Below are positions 60,884 through 64,000 of a stretch of 64,000 nucleotides of DNA, piece by piece; the stretch's first letter is position 1; every line of letters begins with the position of its first letter. Both the position numbers and the translations under genes were made by a program. This DNA is from Alkaliphilus transvaalensis ATCC 700919 (lineage in GTDB: Bacteria > Bacillota > Clostridia > Peptostreptococcales > Natronincolaceae), in NCBI RefSeq assembly GCF_000621485.1, contig NZ_JHYF01000006.1, positions 62,001-126,000 of the forward strand, read 5' to 3'. The notes beneath the pieces were generated by a model that did no database searches, had not been told where the DNA came from, and worked only from the letters and a program-made list of their open reading frames with translations.

Positions 60884-62254
60884 ATGGTTATTAAAGAAAT
60901 TAATACTTTATTAGATAGCTTTCAACTATACACTATCTTCAAGAGTTCCTCCTATAGCTTTTTTTTAGATAGTGGAATGAATCATGATCGGTTAGGAAAG
61001 TATTCATTTATCGGATTCGATCCCCATCTAGTGTTTAAAAGTAAAGATAATAAGGTTGAAATAATAGAAGACAATAAAACAATTTGCTATATAGGTGACC
61101 CCTTTGAAAAATTAAAGGAAGTCTTTGATAAATATCAAAGGGAGTACAAAAGTGAATTTCCCTTTGTTGGAGGTTTTGTCGGGTATCTATCCTACGATTT
61201 GTGTCATCATATTGAAAATTTACCAAGAACAGCCCTTGATGATGTTAATATACCCGATTGTTTTTTTGGACTATATGATGGTGTAATTATAATAGATCAT
61301 AGAAAAAATAAAACCTATGTAGCTTCATTAGGGATAAAAGGGGACCCATCAGTAATTGTTGATGAAATACATACAAGAATTAAAGAAGCCGAAGAAGTAG
61401 GTGTAGTGATAAATTTACAATCTAAAGAAAAAGAGGTGGCTTTTCACTCTAATTTTGAAAAAGACGAATATATTAAGACAGTTAATAAGGTAAAAGATTA
61501 TATTAAAGCGGGAGACATCTATCAGGCTAACTTGACTCAACGTTTCCATTGTCAAATAGAAGAAACTCCCTATGAAATCTATGGTAAACTTCGTGGTATC
61601 AATCCTGCTCCCTTTGCCAGCTTTATAGACTTTGGAGAGGGACATATCGTCAGCAGTTCACCGGAACGGTTTATTCAAATTAAGGATGATATCATTGAAA
61701 CAAGACCGATTAAAGGAACAAGACCAAGAGGAAAAACCTTAGAAGAAGACCAAGCTAACAGAAATGATTTATTAACAAGTGAGAAGGACCAAGCAGAATT
61801 ATTAATGATCGTAGACTTAGAGCGGAATGATTTAGGAAAGATTTCTAAAACAGGAACTGTAAAGGTAACAGAATTATTTCATTTAGAAGAATACCCTACA
61901 GTATATCATCTGGTTTCAACGGTTCAGGGGAAAATAAAGGAAGAAAACCATGTAATAGATTGTATTAAGGCCACTTTCCCAGGAGGCTCTATAACGGGAG
62001 CACCGAAAATTCGTGCAATGGAAATTATCGACGAGCTTGAGCCAACCCAAAGAAACATCTATACAGGTTCAATTGGTTATATAGGACTAAATGGCGATGT
62101 AGACTTAAATATTGTTATTAGGACAATTGTATGTAAAGACGATAAGGCCTATTTCCAAGTTGGAGGCGGAATTGTATGGGATTCTGATGCTACTATGGAG
62201 TATGAAGAAACCCTCCATAAGGCAAGGGCACAAATGCTGGCTTTAAAAAGCTAA
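60884..62254 (+). CDS. pabB: aminodeoxychorismate synthase component I
   Basis: 456 residues, ATG after AGTAGGTGAC. Chorismate-binding enzyme with the C-terminal catalytic part: VSSSPERFIQI, IETRPIKGTRPRGKTLEEDQ, LLMIVDLERNDLGKISK, FPGGSITGAPKIRAMEIIDE, and IYTGSIGYIGLNGD. The N-terminus is the Trp-binding-like lobe, as in PabB. Length normal. Followed by pabC at 62270. Confidence 0.94.
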   Translation: MVIKEINTLLDSFQLYTIFKSSSYSFFLDSGMNHDRLGKYSFIGFDPHLVFKSKDNKVEIIEDNKTICYIGDPFEKLKEVFDKYQREYKSEFPFVGGFVGYLSYDLCHHIENLPRTALDDVNIPDCFFGLYDGVIIIDHRKNKTYVASLGIKGDPSVIVDEIHTRIKEAEEVGVVINLQSKEKEVAFHSNFEKDEYIKTVNKVKDYIKAGDIYQANLTQRFHCQIEETPYEIYGKLRGINPAPFASFIDFGEGHIVSSSPERFIQIKDDIIETRPIKGTRPRGKTLEEDQANRNDLLTSEKDQAELLMIVDLERNDLGKISKTGTVKVTELFHLEEYPTVYHLVSTVQGKIKEENHVIDCIKATFPGGSITGAPKIRAMEIIDELEPTQRNIYTGSIGYIGLNGDVDLNIVIRTIVCKDDKAYFQVGGGIVWDSDATMEYEETLHKARAQMLALKS

Positions 62255-62269
62255 TTTGGAGTGAATAAA

Positions 62270-63079
62270 ATGTACATTTCAATAAATGGTCGTATAATAG
62301 CAGAAGATGAAAGTAAGATATCTCCTACTAGTGAAGGATTCATGTTTGGGTATGGAGCATTTGAAACATTAAAATTTACTAATAATAAGATATACTTTTT
62401 AAAAGAGCATTACCAAAGAATTAAAAAAGCCAGTGAAGAACTAAGGCTACCCCTAAGCTATGATTATTCTGAAGTTGAAACCTTTGCCTATAGACTAATT
62501 GAAAAGAATAAGATGCAGTGTGGAGCCCTTAAGATTAATTATGCAAAAAATAAAGATGATTATTATTTAATTCTTACTTTAAGAGAAAATAACTATAATG
62601 AAGAGACCTATAAAAGAGGCTTTAAAATATGCTTTACATCTCTACAGAGGAATCCCTATTCATTGTTAACCTATATAAAATCTAATAATTACATGGAAAA
62701 TCTGATAGTAAGACAGCAGGGCTTAGAAAATGGTTTTGACGAGGTAATATTTAAAAATATCCACGGAGATCTTTGTGAAGGAACAATAAGTAACCTTTTT
62801 TTTATCAGATCAGATGAGCTGTACACTCCCAAAACAGAGTGTGGCCTTTTGGCGGGAATCATGAGGGAAAAAGTTTTAGAAATTGCCCTTAAAGAAGGGA
62901 TTAAGATTAATGTAGGATGCTTTAAAAAGGAGGATTTACTTAAGGCAGATGAAGTGTTTTTAACTAACTCCTTAATGGAAATTATGCCTGTAGTCCAACT
63001 GGAAGAAAAGAAATTTAATCTAAAAAATAATAAAATGACTCAAATGATGATGGAAAAGCTAAAGAGATATAGAGACTAA
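62270..63079 (+). CDS. pabC: aminodeoxychorismate lyase
   Basis: 269 residues from ATG 62270 (GGAGTG six bases upstream; GTG 62261 overlaps that site). PLP fold type IV: MYISINGRIIAEDESKISPT, SEGFMFGYGAFETLKF, GALKINYAKN (the PLP Lys), EGTISNLFFIRSDELYTPKT and CGLLAGIMREKVLEIA. Releases pyruvate to give p-aminobenzoate. Completes the PABA branch. Confidence 0.93.
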   Translation: MYISINGRIIAEDESKISPTSEGFMFGYGAFETLKFTNNKIYFLKEHYQRIKKASEELRLPLSYDYSEVETFAYRLIEKNKMQCGALKINYAKNKDDYYLILTLRENNYNEETYKRGFKICFTSLQRNPYSLLTYIKSNNYMENLIVRQQGLENGFDEVIFKNIHGDLCEGTISNLFFIRSDELYTPKTECGLLAGIMREKVLEIALKEGIKINVGCFKKEDLLKADEVFLTNSLMEIMPVVQLEEKKFNLKNNKMTQMMMEKLKRYRD

Positions 63080-63098
63080 AAACGAAAGAGGGATATAA

Positions 63099-64000
<902 letters not shown>

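Overview
The window is AT-rich Gram-positive DNA with strong GGAGG-type ribosome binding sites, endospore germination genes (a GerA/GerB/GerC-type set), an ECF sigma/anti-sigma style of regulation, tryptophanase and Fe-S flavoproteins. This suggests an anaerobic, motile, spore-forming member of the Clostridia (Alkaliphilus/Natronincola-like by gene order and style; this is an inference, not a database result).

Layout. (1) 1-3841 is core chromosome: the 3' half of murA, a YycJ/WalJ metallohydrolase, an HtrA-type membrane protease, a CxxH/CxxC mini-protein and rlmH. (2) 3842-27925 is an accessory island. The last codons of rlmH plus the following bases (core CCATACCATAAATGAC followed by KGCGGTTTT) recur, in the same orientation, at about 8051, 11838, 14982, 17495 and 27882, with a weaker seventh copy near 22171. 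This is the pattern of a tandem SCC-type integration array at the rlmH 3' end, as in staphylococcal SCCmec, but here in a clostridial background and with no intact site-specific recombinase in the window. The units carry different cargo: (a) a P-loop ATPase with zinc ribbon and winged helix plus a beta-helix/K+-channel protein; (b) an AraC regulator, an EamA exporter and broken DNA methylase and DUF1643 genes; (c) a membrane-anchored hydrolase, a probable structured RNA, decayed coding DNA and a methyltransferase; (d) an auto-regulated TetR/hydrolase/Cys-rich pentapeptide operon; (e) an ECF sigma/DUF4179 pair, a serine hydrolase, DUF1062 and CD3324-like genes with near-identical attenuator leaders, an Rrf2/methyltransferase pair, another methyltransferase, and tryptophanase with a divergent GGDEF-like regulator. 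(3) 28-38 kb is a mixed region of small regulators, flavoproteins, a second ECF sigma/anti-sigma pair, a second TetR/hydrolase pair with an operator like the first, and several gene remnants. (4) 37.8-42.3 kb is a complete Bce-type module (response regulator, kinase, ABC ATPase, permease) for antimicrobial-peptide sensing and resistance. (5) 42.4-48.6 kb holds kynureninase, an Lrp regulator, divergent OhrR/glutathione peroxidase, and a chemoreceptor overlapping a pectinesterase. (6) 48.6-53.8 kb is the germinant receptor cluster with an M15 peptidase. (7) 53.9-59.6 kb carries a DusA-like tRNA-dihydrouridine synthase, a zinc-ribbon/SPFH pair, a CofE-like ligase and a LysR regulator. (8) 59.6-64 kb is a folate operon: HD-domain protein, pabA, pabB, pabC, folE, and folP cut by the window end.

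How it fits together: the folate run takes chorismate to p-aminobenzoate (PabA/B/C) and GTP to dihydroneopterin triphosphate (FolE), meeting at dihydropteroate synthase (FolP). Tryptophanase and kynureninase suggest aromatic amino acid catabolism. The island is the most unusual part: successive units abut at copies of one attachment-like sequence, several resident genes are broken, and the first unit pairs a putative nucleotide-dependent sensor ATPase with a K+ channel, an arrangement expected of a defence or stress-response module.
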